Source: Chthoniobacter sp.
GTDB taxonomy: Bacteria > Verrucomicrobiota > Verrucomicrobiia > Chthoniobacterales > Chthoniobacteraceae
DNA: 32,687 nucleotides
Assembly (NCBI GenBank): GCA_028293645.1
Contig: JAQGOK010000131.1
Coordinates: 1 to 32,687, forward strand
Reading direction: 5' to 3'
Shown: one piece after another, positions 24,297-32,405 of the stretch
Layout: every line of letters begins with the position of its first letter
How positions within the stretch are numbered: position 1 is the first letter of the stretch
The notes under the pieces: generated by a model
Seen by the model: the letters and a program-made list of their open reading frames with translations, nothing else
Databases searched by the model: none
What the model was told of the DNA's origin: nothing
Position numbers and translations under genes: made by a program

Positions 24297-25834
24297 TGCC
24301 GGACTGGTCGGTAGATCCGTCCTTCGATCCTGGTACTGGCCCGAACAGCTCAGTCACCGGCGTCGAGTCGCAGGCAGATGGCAAGCTGATCATCGCGGGC
24401 TACTTCTCGAGCGTAGCGGGAACCCCGCGTTCATACCTCGCGCGGCTGAATGCGGACGGGTCGTTGGACACGAGCTTCGGGGATCCGAAACTGTCCACAA
24501 GGCCCTTCGCTATTGGCATCCAGACTGATGGGCGCGTCCTCTTCGGAGGGTCATTCTTAAAGGTTAATGGAGTGTCCCGATCTTATCTCGCGAGGTTGAA
24601 TTCCGACGGCTCGCTTGACTCGAGTTTCACGGCGCAGATTACCGACGGCGTCGAGACAGTGTCTCTGCAAAGGGACGGCCGCATTGTCGTGGGCGGGTGG
24701 TTTTCTTCCGGCGGCGGTCGATATGTGGCGCGCCTGCTTTCCAACGGCGATCTCGACCCGTCGTTCGCGCCGCCCAGCGTTTACTCGACCGTCGAGCAGG
24801 TCGCGGCGCTGAACACTGGCAAGATCCTGGTGAGTGGATACTTCACCGAGATTAATGGAGTGACTCGCAACCGGATTGCCCGGCTTAACAACGATGGAAC
24901 TCTGGACTTGTCCTTTAATCCAGGGACTGGCCCCAATGCGCATGTCTCGCTGATGGCTCCGCAACCCGACGGCAAAGTCGTCATTGCTGGTTCCTTCACG
25001 GATGTGGCCGGCGTGGTGCGGCGCAACCTTGCTCGACTCAACGCGGACGGCACGCTCGACACGACTTTCCAGCCGGGCGCCGGAACCACGGAAAGCATCG
25101 AAGCTCTGGCGGTGGCGCCGGACACTCGGGTGGTCATCGGCGGGTCATTCACATCTTTCGGGGTCGGAACGCCAACGCGCGTTGCGCGGCTGCTCGGGGA
25201 TGGATGGTCGTCGCCCCCGGCCACGCCCACGGGTCTGGTGGTCACGGGGCAAAGCACATCCAGCGTCCTCGTCTCATGGAGCGACTTGCCGGCGGAGCAG
25301 GCATGGACGCTGGAGCGCAGTGCCAACGGCAGCGACGGCTGGATGGCGATTGCCCAGCTTCCGTGGGACATCACGAGCTTCACCGATAGGATCGCGGCCC
25401 CGAATACCACCGTTCATTACCGCCTGCGCGCCTCCAACGGTGCAGGCGAATCGCCTTTCAGCACGAACGCCAACGGCCGTTCCTTTACGCTTTTTGAACA
25501 ATGGAAGAGCGACCGTCAGATCACGCTCGCGACGCTGGATACGAGTGATGGGGATGGTGACGGCGTGCCGTTGCTCGTTGAGTACGGGCTTGGCCTCGAT
25601 CCCGCCGCGGCGAGCGCGAGCGAGTTGCCTGTTTACCAGGTCGTCGATGACACGCTCGCGATGAGTTACCGCAAACACCGCAGTGACGTGAACTACGTCG
25701 TGGAAGCGTCCAGCGACAACGCGACGTGGTCGGTCCTCGGCGTCCATCAAGGCAGCGGCCCATTCCCCATTGCCTGGAAGCTGATTGGCGATGCACCACA
25801 GATGTTTCTGCGGCTGCGGGTGGACCGGCAGTAA
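24274..25834 (+). CDS. Delta-60 protein, last segment (repeats 8-14, second FN3, C-terminal module)
   Basis: Homology resumes after the second break with RRFIARLMPDWSVDPSFDPG, the rest of repeat 8. Repeats 9-14 follow (for example DGKLIIAGYFSSVAGTPRS, DGRVLFGGSFLKVNGVSRS), then a second FN3 domain (PPATPTGLVVTGQSTSS ... VHYRLRASNGAGESPFST). The end is the C-terminal module with DTSDGDGDGVPLLVEYGLG and VVEASSDNATWSVLG, as found at the end of many secreted Verrucomicrobiota proteins. TTG/ATG codons near 24293 could act as starts but lack a ribosome site and a signal peptide. Confidence 0.65.
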
Positions 25835-25843
25835 GGAACCCGG

Positions 25844-25857
25844 CTCTTCGCGAAGAG
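25844..25857 (+). terminator. Palindromic stem after the delta-60 gene
   Basis: CTCTTCG and CGAAGAG make a perfect 14-base palindrome 9 bases after the delta-60 stop, in the gap between two convergent genes. It could stop transcription from both sides, but no T-run follows on either strand, so it is a weak terminator candidate. The rest of the 170-base gap (25835-26004) shows no gene. Confidence 0.4.
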
Positions 25858-26004
25858 AACCGATACGTATGGGCCAAGCGGTCGGGGGACTAACTCAGCG
25901 GCTCGAAGCTCGCCAGGACGATGCGAGGTCCGATGACTTTAGGTGCCAAAGTCGGGCAGCACCGGCGAACATCAGCAAACACTCCCCGGCTTGAAGACCG
26001 CTTC

Positions 26005-26874
26005 TCACACCAGCTTCGAAAGCTCGCGTGGCATTGGTGACTCGAACTTCATCTCGGCTCCCGTGGTCGGATGGCGGAAGCGCAGGGCGCAGGCGTGCAG
26101 GCCGAGCCGTTCGGCGGGATCGGACTTTGCGCCATACTTCTTGTCGCCAACGATCGGGCATCCGGCATCCGCAAGATGCACCCGGATCTGATGTCGTCGG
26201 CCGGTTTCGAGGGTTAGCTCGACGAGCGTCCGCCATTCGCGGCGGGCGATCACCCGATAGTGCGTCACCGCGTGCCGCGTCAACTCGCTGCGCGGCGCGC
26301 TACGGACCTTGAAGGGATTGGTCTCATCGAGGTCCGACTCGAATGTGCCGGCGTCGCCTTTGAGTCGCCCTTCGACCACAGCCTCGTAGCGTTTTTCCGC
26401 CGTGTCCCAGGTCCCTTGCAGCGCGGCCTTGGCCTCCTCCGTTTTCGCAAAAACCATCAGCCCCGACGTCTCGCGATCCAGGCGGTGCACAATCCACACG
26501 CGCTCGCGTCCGAGTGGATTGCCGCGGCGGACGTAGTCGGTGAGTTGGAAATAGGCCGTCTTCTCGCTTTCCGCTTCGCTCGCGATGCTCAGGAGATTCT
26601 CCGGCTTATCGATGACGATGAGCGCCGCGTCCTCCAGGTAGATCTTGATGCCGGCGCCGAGCATCGTCTTCGGGATCGCAAAACGATCGTCGCGGATCGC
26701 GACGACATCGCCGGGCTGGAGCGGGTGATTGAACTGCGTCATCGCCCGGCCGTTCACCGTGACCGCCTGGTGCTTGAGCCACGTGCGCACCTGCTTTCGC
26801 TTCACCTCCGGCCAGGTGGCGAAGAGATATGGGAGCAGTTCCGCGGGCTGCGCCACGGTCGAAGGTTTGGGCAT
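26005..26874 (-). CDS. RluA-family pseudouridine synthase
   Basis: A 289-residue cytoplasmic RNA-modifying enzyme that turns uridine into pseudouridine in rRNA or tRNA. An S4 RNA-binding domain (about 12-60, WPEVKRKQVRTWLKHQAVTV) is followed by the catalytic domain starting with LEDAALIVIDKPENLLSI. The signature VHRLDRETSGLMVFAKT holds the catalytic Asp133. Further motifs are KRYEAVVEGRL, LETGRRHQIRVHLADAGCPI and LHACALRFRHPTTG, all in the usual order. The closest pattern is RluD/RluC, but the exact target uridine cannot be told. It converges on the delta-60 gene and is downstream of a small membrane protein gene on the same strand. Confidence 0.93.
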   Translation of the reverse strand: MPKPSTVAQPAELLPYLFATWPEVKRKQVRTWLKHQAVTVNGRAMTQFNHPLQPGDVVAIRDDRFAIPKTMLGAGIKIYLEDAALIVIDKPENLLSIASEAESEKTAYFQLTDYVRRGNPLGRERVWIVHRLDRETSGLMVFAKTEEAKAALQGTWDTAEKRYEAVVEGRLKGDAGTFESDLDETNPFKVRSAPRSELTRHAVTHYRVIARREWRTLVELTLETGRRHQIRVHLADAGCPIVGDKKYGAKSDPAERLGLHACALRFRHPTTGAEMKFESPMPRELSKLV

Positions 26875-26953
26875 GGCCCGCAGACTGGCACTTTTTCGCG
26901 CTCCGCGCCATCGGGAGCGTCGGGAGAATCAGCGTCAACGCGCCGGGCAGACT

Positions 26954-27181
26954 TTAGTGGAGCAGGAGAGCGAAGGCGCCGCTGGCCAAAAGGATATGCG
27001 ACCAAATGGCGAACACCTGGACTTGGGAGTAGGCGCGGGAGCTCTGCCCCTCGCTGGGCATGTTCGGGTCAACGCCGAAGAGCCGCTCGTAGTTTTTGAA
27101 CATGTAGTAGCCAGCGTAGAGCGCGACGACGAAGACGCCGGAGGCAACGAGGCGAAGGAGGAAAACGAGTTCGTTTGGCAT
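26954..27181 (-). CDS. Small two-helix membrane protein, unknown
   Basis: A 75-residue protein with two clear membrane helices: residues about 4-26 (LVFLLRLVASGVFVVALYAG) and about 53-74 (VQVFAIWSHILLASGAFALL). The linker carries FKNYERLFGVDPNMPSEGQS. The composition and clear hairpin plan argue for a real gene, but I do not recognise a family and assign no function. It starts with ATG and sits 79 bases before the pseudouridine synthase gene and 86 bases after the MocR-type gene, on the same strand, so it may share their transcript. Confidence 0.6.
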   Translation of the reverse strand: MPNELVFLLRLVASGVFVVALYAGYYMFKNYERLFGVDPNMPSEGQSSRAYSQVQVFAIWSHILLASGAFALLLH

Positions 27182-27267
27182 GACGGAGAATACGTCAGCG
27201 GTGCGCGCTCACCAGATACAGATGCGCACTTCGGCGCCGTGAACAGATACAGCGCCCTGCGCGGTTG

Positions 27268-28701
27268 CTACCGGCGTTTCTTCACTAAACCGCCAAGGAT
27301 TCCCACTGCGCGCTCGATCTCGGGCGACCACGAATGGCCGCAGTTCAGGCGAATGAAATTCTGGAAGCTTTGCGTCGCGGAGAACATCGGTCCCGGAGCG
27401 ATGCTGATTTTCTCAGCGAGTGCGCGTTCGTGAAGCTTCAGGGCGGAGACACTCTGCGGCAGCTCAACCCAAAGCACAAAGCCGCCGGAAGGGCGTGTGA
27501 GTTTGATCTCCGCCGGGAATGCTTCCACGACCGCATCGCTCATTTGTCGGATTTGCGCTGCGAAGTTCCGCCGCAACGAGCGCAGGTGATGATCGTAACC
27601 ACCATTCGCCATGAACTCGGCGATCGCGAGTTGCGGCAGCGAGCCGGTCGCGAGCGTGCTGGCGAGCTTGAGCGCTTTCACCTTCTCGTAATATCGACCC
27701 GGCACCACCCAGCCGACGCGGTAACCCGGGGCCAGCGTTTTGGAAAATGATCCGCAGAGCATGACTCGGCCGTCTTTGTCGTATGACTGAGCCGCTCGCG
27801 GACGATTGCCGCTGTGATGAAGACCGCCGTTGATGTCGTCTTCAATCAGCGGCACGTCCCGTCGGGCGAGAATCTCCACGAGCCGCTGTTTGTTCGCGTC
27901 CGGCATCAGCGAGCCAAGCGGGTTGTTGAAATTCGGCACCGCGAGGCAGGCGGCGATGCGCCGGCTTTTCAAGGCGCGTTCGAGGGCGTCCAGATTCATC
28001 CCGTCGCGTGGATGCATCGGGATCTCAACTGCCTTCAGGCCAAGTTCCTCGATTTGTTGAAGCACTCCAAAGTAAGTAGGCGATTCAACCGCCACGACAT
28101 CGCCGCACTTCGTCACCGCCCGCAGGCAGATGGCCAGCGCTTCGGTGCCACCGCAGGTGGTGAGGATCTCGTCAGGCGAAAGGTTCAGTCCGCGATCAAG
28201 CGACCGCTTGGCGATTTGGCGACGCAGCACTTCGGAGCCCGGCGGCATGTCATAACTGATGCCGCGTGCGCCTGCACTCCGAGCAACCGAAGCCATGATC
28301 CGACTCAACTTCGCCACCGGTAGATGCTCCGCACCCGGGTAGGCGGCGCCGAGCGGCACGACGTCCGGCATGCGTGCGGCGTCGAAGATGCGCGACTGCA
28401 AGCTGCCGACGCCGACCGCCGTCGCCGAGTGTCTCGGCTGGGAAGTCGGCGGCTCCAACACGGCATCTCGGAACTGCGAACGCACGAAGAAGCCTGACTT
28501 CGGCCGCGCCTCGATCAGGCCACGATTCTCGAGGGTAAGATATGCCTGCACGGCCGTGGTGAGACTAACGCCATGCTGCGCACAAGCCCGTCGCACCGAA
28601 GGAATCCGATCACCGGCGCGGATCGTGCCGGCGCGGATCAGCTTCTCGACCTTGTCGGCTACTTGCTCGTAGAGAGCTGTGGAATGTGACGGTGCGCCCA
28701 T
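27268..28701 (-). CDS. MocR-type GntR regulator with aminotransferase domain
   Basis: A 477-residue fusion. Residues 1-72 are a GntR winged helix (LYEQVADKVEKLIRAGTI ... IPSVRRACAQHGVSLTTAVQAY). Residues 105-470 are a fold-type I aminotransferase. The PLP lysine is Lys321 in SFSKTLAPGYRVGWV; the PLP Asp is in LIEDDINGG (288-289), and FNNPLGSL replaces the usual NPTG segment. Such proteins (PdxR, GabR and others) sense PLP or amino compounds and control neighbouring genes. Nothing in the neighbourhood identifies its target: the adjacent genes are a CorA-like protein 16 bases upstream on the same strand and a small membrane protein downstream. The domain may also be catalytically active. Confidence 0.92.
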   Translation of the reverse strand: MGAPSHSTALYEQVADKVEKLIRAGTIRAGDRIPSVRRACAQHGVSLTTAVQAYLTLENRGLIEARPKSGFFVRSQFRDAVLEPPTSQPRHSATAVGVGSLQSRIFDAARMPDVVPLGAAYPGAEHLPVAKLSRIMASVARSAGARGISYDMPPGSEVLRRQIAKRSLDRGLNLSPDEILTTCGGTEALAICLRAVTKCGDVVAVESPTYFGVLQQIEELGLKAVEIPMHPRDGMNLDALERALKSRRIAACLAVPNFNNPLGSLMPDANKQRLVEILARRDVPLIEDDINGGLHHSGNRPRAAQSYDKDGRVMLCGSFSKTLAPGYRVGWVVPGRYYEKVKALKLASTLATGSLPQLAIAEFMANGGYDHHLRSLRRNFAAQIRQMSDAVVEAFPAEIKLTRPSGGFVLWVELPQSVSALKLHERALAEKISIAPGPMFSATQSFQNFIRLNCGHSWSPEIERAVGILGGLVKKRR

Positions 28702-28717
28702 TGGTTCGCCAAGGTTC

Positions 28718-29482
28718 TCAGATCGGTCGCGGAGCAGGCAGTTGGCGGCGGCGCGGTTTCGCGGGAGCAGCGACCAATGCGACCACGATCAGGCCGAGAA
28801 CGACCGCTGCCGCGAGCACGGCCCAAAAGATCCAGGTTCCCTGGCCCTCCAATCCATGTCGGATGTTCATGCCGAGCACCGAAGCCAACGCGGTCGCCGG
28901 GAGGCAGAGCGACATCAGGAGATTAAGACGGTGGCTGGAGACGACCAACTGTTCACCAAGCCGGGCCTGCTCTTCGGTGCGGCTGGCGACAAGGAACTGG
29001 AGGCCGTGCAGGGCCTCACTGTGCAACAGTTCCAGGTGCCGCTCGATTTCGACCGCTTCGTCGCGGGCGAGGAGAATGTGCCGATCGCCGGATACGGCTT
29101 CGCGCGCTTGTTGCAGCACGCCGGTTAGATTGCGCGCAGCACGCAGGAGCGGCGTGGCTTCCTGGAGCACCGCAAAATAGGCGTCCGCGGTTGGTTGAGC
29201 GTTGAGCCTGGTCTCCAGCTTTTCTGCAGCACCGTCGAAAACGGTGATGTGCTCCTTGAGGTTCGCGAGGCCGGAGCCGGATTCGGTGGATTGCCAATCG
29301 CCCTGCGGATTGCGCCAAAAAAGCAGCGGCTCACGTTCCTCTGCACCCGGAACCGGCAATTTGTGAAGGATCAAAAGCAAGTGCTCATCCGCGACCATCA
29401 AGCGTTGCCGGCCCACCTTTTCACCGAGCCGTTGTTGGAAAATCGCAGGAACGGACCAACGGGAAGGGATGATCGGGTGCAT
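28718..29482 (-). CDS. CorA-like magnesium transporter family protein
   Basis: A 254-residue protein with the CorA end. A mostly helical cytoplasmic part with long acidic helices (about 70-190) leads to the pore helix (LNLLMSLCLPATALASVLGMN) with the conserved GMN at 204-206, a short periplasmic loop (IRHGLEGQGTW) and a second membrane helix, finishing with a basic tail. CorA proteins are pentameric Mg2+ channels, usually about 310-370 residues, so the N-terminal alpha/beta domain is shortened here. The loop lacks the usual MPEL. It may be a CorA-related channel or a zinc-transporter-like member. It is followed on its strand, 16 bases on, by the MocR-type gene. Confidence 0.8.
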   Translation of the reverse strand: MHPIIPSRWSVPAIFQQRLGEKVGRQRLMVADEHLLLILHKLPVPGAEEREPLLFWRNPQGDWQSTESGSGLANLKEHITVFDGAAEKLETRLNAQPTADAYFAVLQEATPLLRAARNLTGVLQQAREAVSGDRHILLARDEAVEIERHLELLHSEALHGLQFLVASRTEEQARLGEQLVVSSHRLNLLMSLCLPATALASVLGMNIRHGLEGQGTWIFWAVLAAAVVLGLIVVALVAAPAKPRRRQLPAPRPI

Positions 29483-29558
29483 CTCCGGATGACATGCGGC
29501 GCGTCAGGTGCCGTCAAGGAGCAGAAGGCGGGGGAAGTGCGTTCCATCTACTTACCCT

Positions 29559-29580
29559 AAAACTTCCTCGGCTTATGCCG
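29559..29580 (-). terminator. Weak hairpin with short T-run
   Basis: On the minus strand CGGC-ATAA-GCCG (29569-29580) is followed after about 6 bases by TTTT (29559-29562). The stem is short, so this is a weak intrinsic terminator candidate for transcription coming from ligD, just before the CorA-like gene begins. Confidence 0.3.
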
Positions 29581-29604
29581 GACATCAGGCGGGCGAATGA
29601 TCCG

Positions 29605-29760
29605 TTAACGAGTGAGTCGGATTCGCTCCACTGCTGCGGCGAGCACGTTGTCCGGTCCACCATGTGGTATTCGGGTGACGGTTCGAGCAGCACGTCCGGT
29701 GCGACGCCGTGGCCGTCGAACGGCTTCCCGTCAGCTGGAACGGACCAAGAGCTTCACCGT
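29605..29760 (-). pseudogene. Remnant of an S41 peptidase C-terminus
   Basis: Read on the minus strand, one frame gives ADGKPFDGHGVAPDVLLEPS, the conserved 'DG..(F/L)(D/E)G.GV.PDV' segment near the end of S41 (C-terminal processing, tail-specific) proteases. The neighbouring frame continues with GPDNVLAAAVERIRLTR and a stop, as expected for the last helix of such proteins. Going from one frame to the other needs a frameshift after the HMV segment, and the upstream frame with GTSTGKTVKLLV needs another. The rest of the protease is missing because ligD ends at 29825. This looks like the tail of a gene mostly removed by a rearrangement. The assignment is by eye on about 45 residues. Confidence 0.42.
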
Positions 29761-29824
29761 CTTCCCGGTGGATGTCCCTTCCCGCGGAGGACTGAGTGCT
29801 CCACATTTCCTGCCAAGTTGCCCG

Positions 29825-32401
29825 TCAGGTTTCCCGCACGACCTGGCGCGGGTCCTTATCACTTCGCATGGCGAGGAAAGTGCAGTGCCTCAGATGCCCT
29901 GCATCGGTCCATTCGAGGAACGCCACCTGGCAGACGAGCTTTGGCTTAACCCATCGACATTCTTTCATCTTCTCAGCCGTAAGCGACTCGCCCCAGCGGG
30001 AGGCCTTCCTTTCGGGAAGGTTCGTGAAGGGACACGTCCTGGCGGTAAGTTGCTTGAGTGGCGGGAAGATCTCATCCCGGATACGACGCACAAAGCCGTT
30101 CTTCACCTTCGCAACGAAGATCAACCTTCGGCTTTCATAGAGACCCACCAGGAGGGAATCGAATCCATGCGCGCCGGGGACGTAGCCGCCGATGACAAAC
30201 TCCTGCTCGCGGTTCGTCCGCAGTTTGATCCACGCGCCGGAGCGCTCCCCGGGTTCATAAAGCGATCCGTTCCGTTTGCCTACTACGCCTTCCAAACCAA
30301 GCTTCTGCACCGCTTTCAGGACCTTGTCTCCGGGCGCCTGGAGTAGGGGAGACATCCGCAAGGGATCGGCCGCTTGAGCCAACAACTCAATGAGGTGTTC
30401 CCGGCGCTGCTCGATAGTCTTCGTGTGCAGCGCTACACCATTGGCATTCAGTAAGTCGAATGCGTAGAGGTAGGTCGGCAATGCTCGTGAGAGGGTGTTC
30501 TGCAAGAGCTGAAAGGAAGGTTTGCTTTGCTCATCCAGAGCGACGATTTCGCCGTCGAGTACGAAGTCCGCATCGATCGCGAGGAGGGCTTCCACCACCT
30601 TTGGAAAGCGATCGTTGAGGATCTTTTCGTTCCGCGAAAAGAGGGTGAGCTCGGCCCCATGCTTCACCGCAATGCAGCGGTAGCCGTCAAACTTCATCTC
30701 AAAAGTCCAGTTCGCCTCCGCCGGTAAGATCGTGACGGCCTTGCACTGCATTGGCTCAATGAACCTGGGTGCGACAGTTCTGGATTTCGCGCGAGGTCCA
30801 CTGGCCTTCGTTGCGCTCGCAGGTCGGTTGCTTTGCCACTGCGCATCGTTGGCTCTGGTAATCTCGCTCATCGTGCGACCACTTACGACTGAGCTATCGT
30901 CCACTTCTTTGGAGAATGCCTCCATCGCTTCGCCTGCTTTGATCAGCAGCCACTTGTTACCCTCCTCGCGCCGGTCCTTCACGAGGATCCACTCACCCGT
31001 GAGCTTGGTGCCGCGCATGATGAGATGCATTTTGCCCGCGTGGTACGCGGCGGCGGGATTGCCGGTTAAGTCCTCGTATTCACCTCGGTCCCAAACCATC
31101 ACCGTCCCGGCGCCGTAGTTACCCGGCGGGATCGTTCCCTCGAAGGTCTCATATTCCAGAGGGTGATCTTCCACATGCATCGCGAGCCGCGCCTCGCGCA
31201 GCTTCGTGGGTGGACCTTTCGGCACCGCCCAAGAGCGAAGCACTCCCTGCATCTCGAGCCGCCAGTCGTAGTGGAGATGACTCGCTTCATGTTTCTGGAT
31301 GACGAAACGATGGACACCTTTGCGGTCCGTCTTTTTTGGTGAAGGACGGGCTGCTGGTTCAGGGGTTCGCGAGTGATCACGTTTCGCGGCGTATTCGCGG
31401 AGGCTCTTGTCGCGATCCTCGCCCGACTTACTGCGGTTGCGCGGCCATGAGGAGAGCTTCGGCGTCGGACCAGCGGCCAGGGCTTCGGTAAACGCGGTGG
31501 GTAGCGTCTGCTCCAAAGTAAGCACCGATTCAAACAAGTCGCCGACCTTCTTCAGACGCTTGACTGCCGCAGCTGGCGTGAAAAAGAGCTTCTTCTCGTC
31601 GCCGCTTTTTACCGCCTTCTTCAATTCGTCCCAACCAACCGGCATCGAGATGAACGGCTCTCCCTGCTTGGCGCGCATCGCGTACACGCAGACGGTCGTC
31701 TTGAAGTCGGAGTTTTGGCTCCAGTCGATAAGCACCTTCCCCCGTCGAAGCGTTTTGGCCATCTCGGAGACGACCATTGCGGGAAGCTGTTGCGCGGCCA
31801 GTTCCGCAATCGCCTTCGCGAAGGGCTGTGTGACTTCGTAAGCCACGCCACTGTTCAGCGGGACGCTGAGGTGCAGCCCTTTCGAACCAGAAACCTTCAC
31901 AAACGACTCCAGGTTCAGGGACGCCAATAAGCCTTTCAGATGCAGTGCGACCTGTCCGCAATGCAGGATGTTCGCGGGCTCACCCGGATCGAGATCGAAG
32001 ACGATCGAGGTCGGCTGCTCCGGGTAAGGCGCGCGGGAGAGGAGCACGTGTTTTTCGATATCACCTAGATTGGTGACCCAGACGAGTGTGGCTCGGTCAT
32101 TACAAAGCACGTAGCGGATATCCGCCCCACCTTCGCTGCGCGGAATGGCGAAGGTCTTCACCCATGCTGGCGTATGCGATGGCGCGTTCTTCTCGTAGAA
32201 ATGCTCGCCGTTCACGCCTTCGGGATAACGCTTGAGAGTTAGTGGCCGATCCCGCAGATGGGGCAGGATGATGGCGGCAATCTCGGAGTAGAACGCGATG
32301 ACTTCGCCTTTGGTGAAGCCGCTCTCCGGGTAATAAAGCTTCTCCACGTTCGAGATCGCCAGCTCGCGACCTTCCACCTCGATGAGCTGCTTCTTGGGCA
32401 T
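29825..32401 (-). CDS. ligD: DNA ligase D (polymerase - phosphoesterase - ligase)
   Basis: An 858-residue multifunctional repair enzyme of bacterial non-homologous end joining, acting with Ku on double-strand breaks. The domain order is POL-PE-LIG, as in Mycobacterium. The primase-like polymerase (about 1-300) has catalytic FDLDPG (Asp136, Asp138), SGSKGLHL and VLIDWSQN (Asp226). The 3'-phosphoesterase (about 355-490) has HEASHLHYDWRLEM and HVEDHPLEYETFEG. The ATP-dependent ligase (about 545-855) has EMKFDGYR with Lys570 as the adenylated residue, LDGEIVAL, EGVVGKR and WIKLR. Linkers near 310-360 and 505-545 are basic and Ser-rich. All catalytic residues seen are intact. The ATG at 32401 was preferred over a TTG at 32437 overlapping the upstream gene. 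No ku gene is in this window. Confidence 0.97.
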   Translation of the reverse strand: MPKKQLIEVEGRELAISNVEKLYYPESGFTKGEVIAFYSEIAAIILPHLRDRPLTLKRYPEGVNGEHFYEKNAPSHTPAWVKTFAIPRSEGGADIRYVLCNDRATLVWVTNLGDIEKHVLLSRAPYPEQPTSIVFDLDPGEPANILHCGQVALHLKGLLASLNLESFVKVSGSKGLHLSVPLNSGVAYEVTQPFAKAIAELAAQQLPAMVVSEMAKTLRRGKVLIDWSQNSDFKTTVCVYAMRAKQGEPFISMPVGWDELKKAVKSGDEKKLFFTPAAAVKRLKKVGDLFESVLTLEQTLPTAFTEALAAGPTPKLSSWPRNRSKSGEDRDKSLREYAAKRDHSRTPEPAARPSPKKTDRKGVHRFVIQKHEASHLHYDWRLEMQGVLRSWAVPKGPPTKLREARLAMHVEDHPLEYETFEGTIPPGNYGAGTVMVWDRGEYEDLTGNPAAAYHAGKMHLIMRGTKLTGEWILVKDRREEGNKWLLIKAGEAMEAFSKEVDDSSVVSGRTMSEITRANDAQWQSNRPASATKASGPRAKSRTVAPRFIEPMQCKAVTILPAEANWTFEMKFDGYRCIAVKHGAELTLFSRNEKILNDRFPKVVEALLAIDADFVLDGEIVALDEQSKPSFQLLQNTLSRALPTYLYAFDLLNANGVALHTKTIEQRREHLIELLAQAADPLRMSPLLQAPGDKVLKAVQKLGLEGVVGKRNGSLYEPGERSGAWIKLRTNREQEFVIGGYVPGAHGFDSLLVGLYESRRLIFVAKVKNGFVRRIRDEIFPPLKQLTARTCPFTNLPERKASRWGESLTAEKMKECRWVKPKLVCQVAFLEWTDAGHLRHCTFLAMRSDKDPRQVVRET

Positions 32402-32405
32402 TGAG

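Larger units (their letters stand above)
22651..25834 (+). pseudogene. Delta-60-repeat/FN3 surface protein, broken by two frameshifts
   Basis: Read across two single-base deletions this is one secreted protein of about 1061 residues. It has a signal peptide, seven delta-60 repeats (DUF5122, predicted beta-propeller), an FN3 domain, seven more delta-60 repeats, a second FN3 domain, and the Verrucomicrobiota-type C-terminal module (DGDGVPLLVEYGLGLDP ... YVVEASSDNATW ... FLRLRV). Breaks lie in a six-G run at 23296-23301, where a seventh G restores the frame, and near 24273, where one extra C does. In both cases homology continues at once in the next frame. Either the gene is recently inactivated or the assembly has two homopolymer errors; the otherwise intact text favours the latter. 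A GAGGAG precedes the ATG. Function is unknown; adhesion or a matrix role is a guess. Confidence 0.8.
29483..29824. other. 342-base gap between ligD and the CorA-like gene
   Basis: No intact gene is present. The minus strand carries a decayed C-terminal end of an S41 protease (29605-29760) and a weak terminator-like hairpin (29559-29580). A 73-codon minus-strand frame over 29585-29806 does not resemble a protein and is judged non-coding. The promoter for the CorA-like gene should lie towards its left end. Confidence 0.5.

Noticed and set aside
29585-29806. 73-codon minus-strand frame between ligD and the CorA-like gene
   Set aside because: Ser/Thr/Arg-rich with no fold pattern; the protein-like text in this stretch lies in the two other frames as an S41 remnant.
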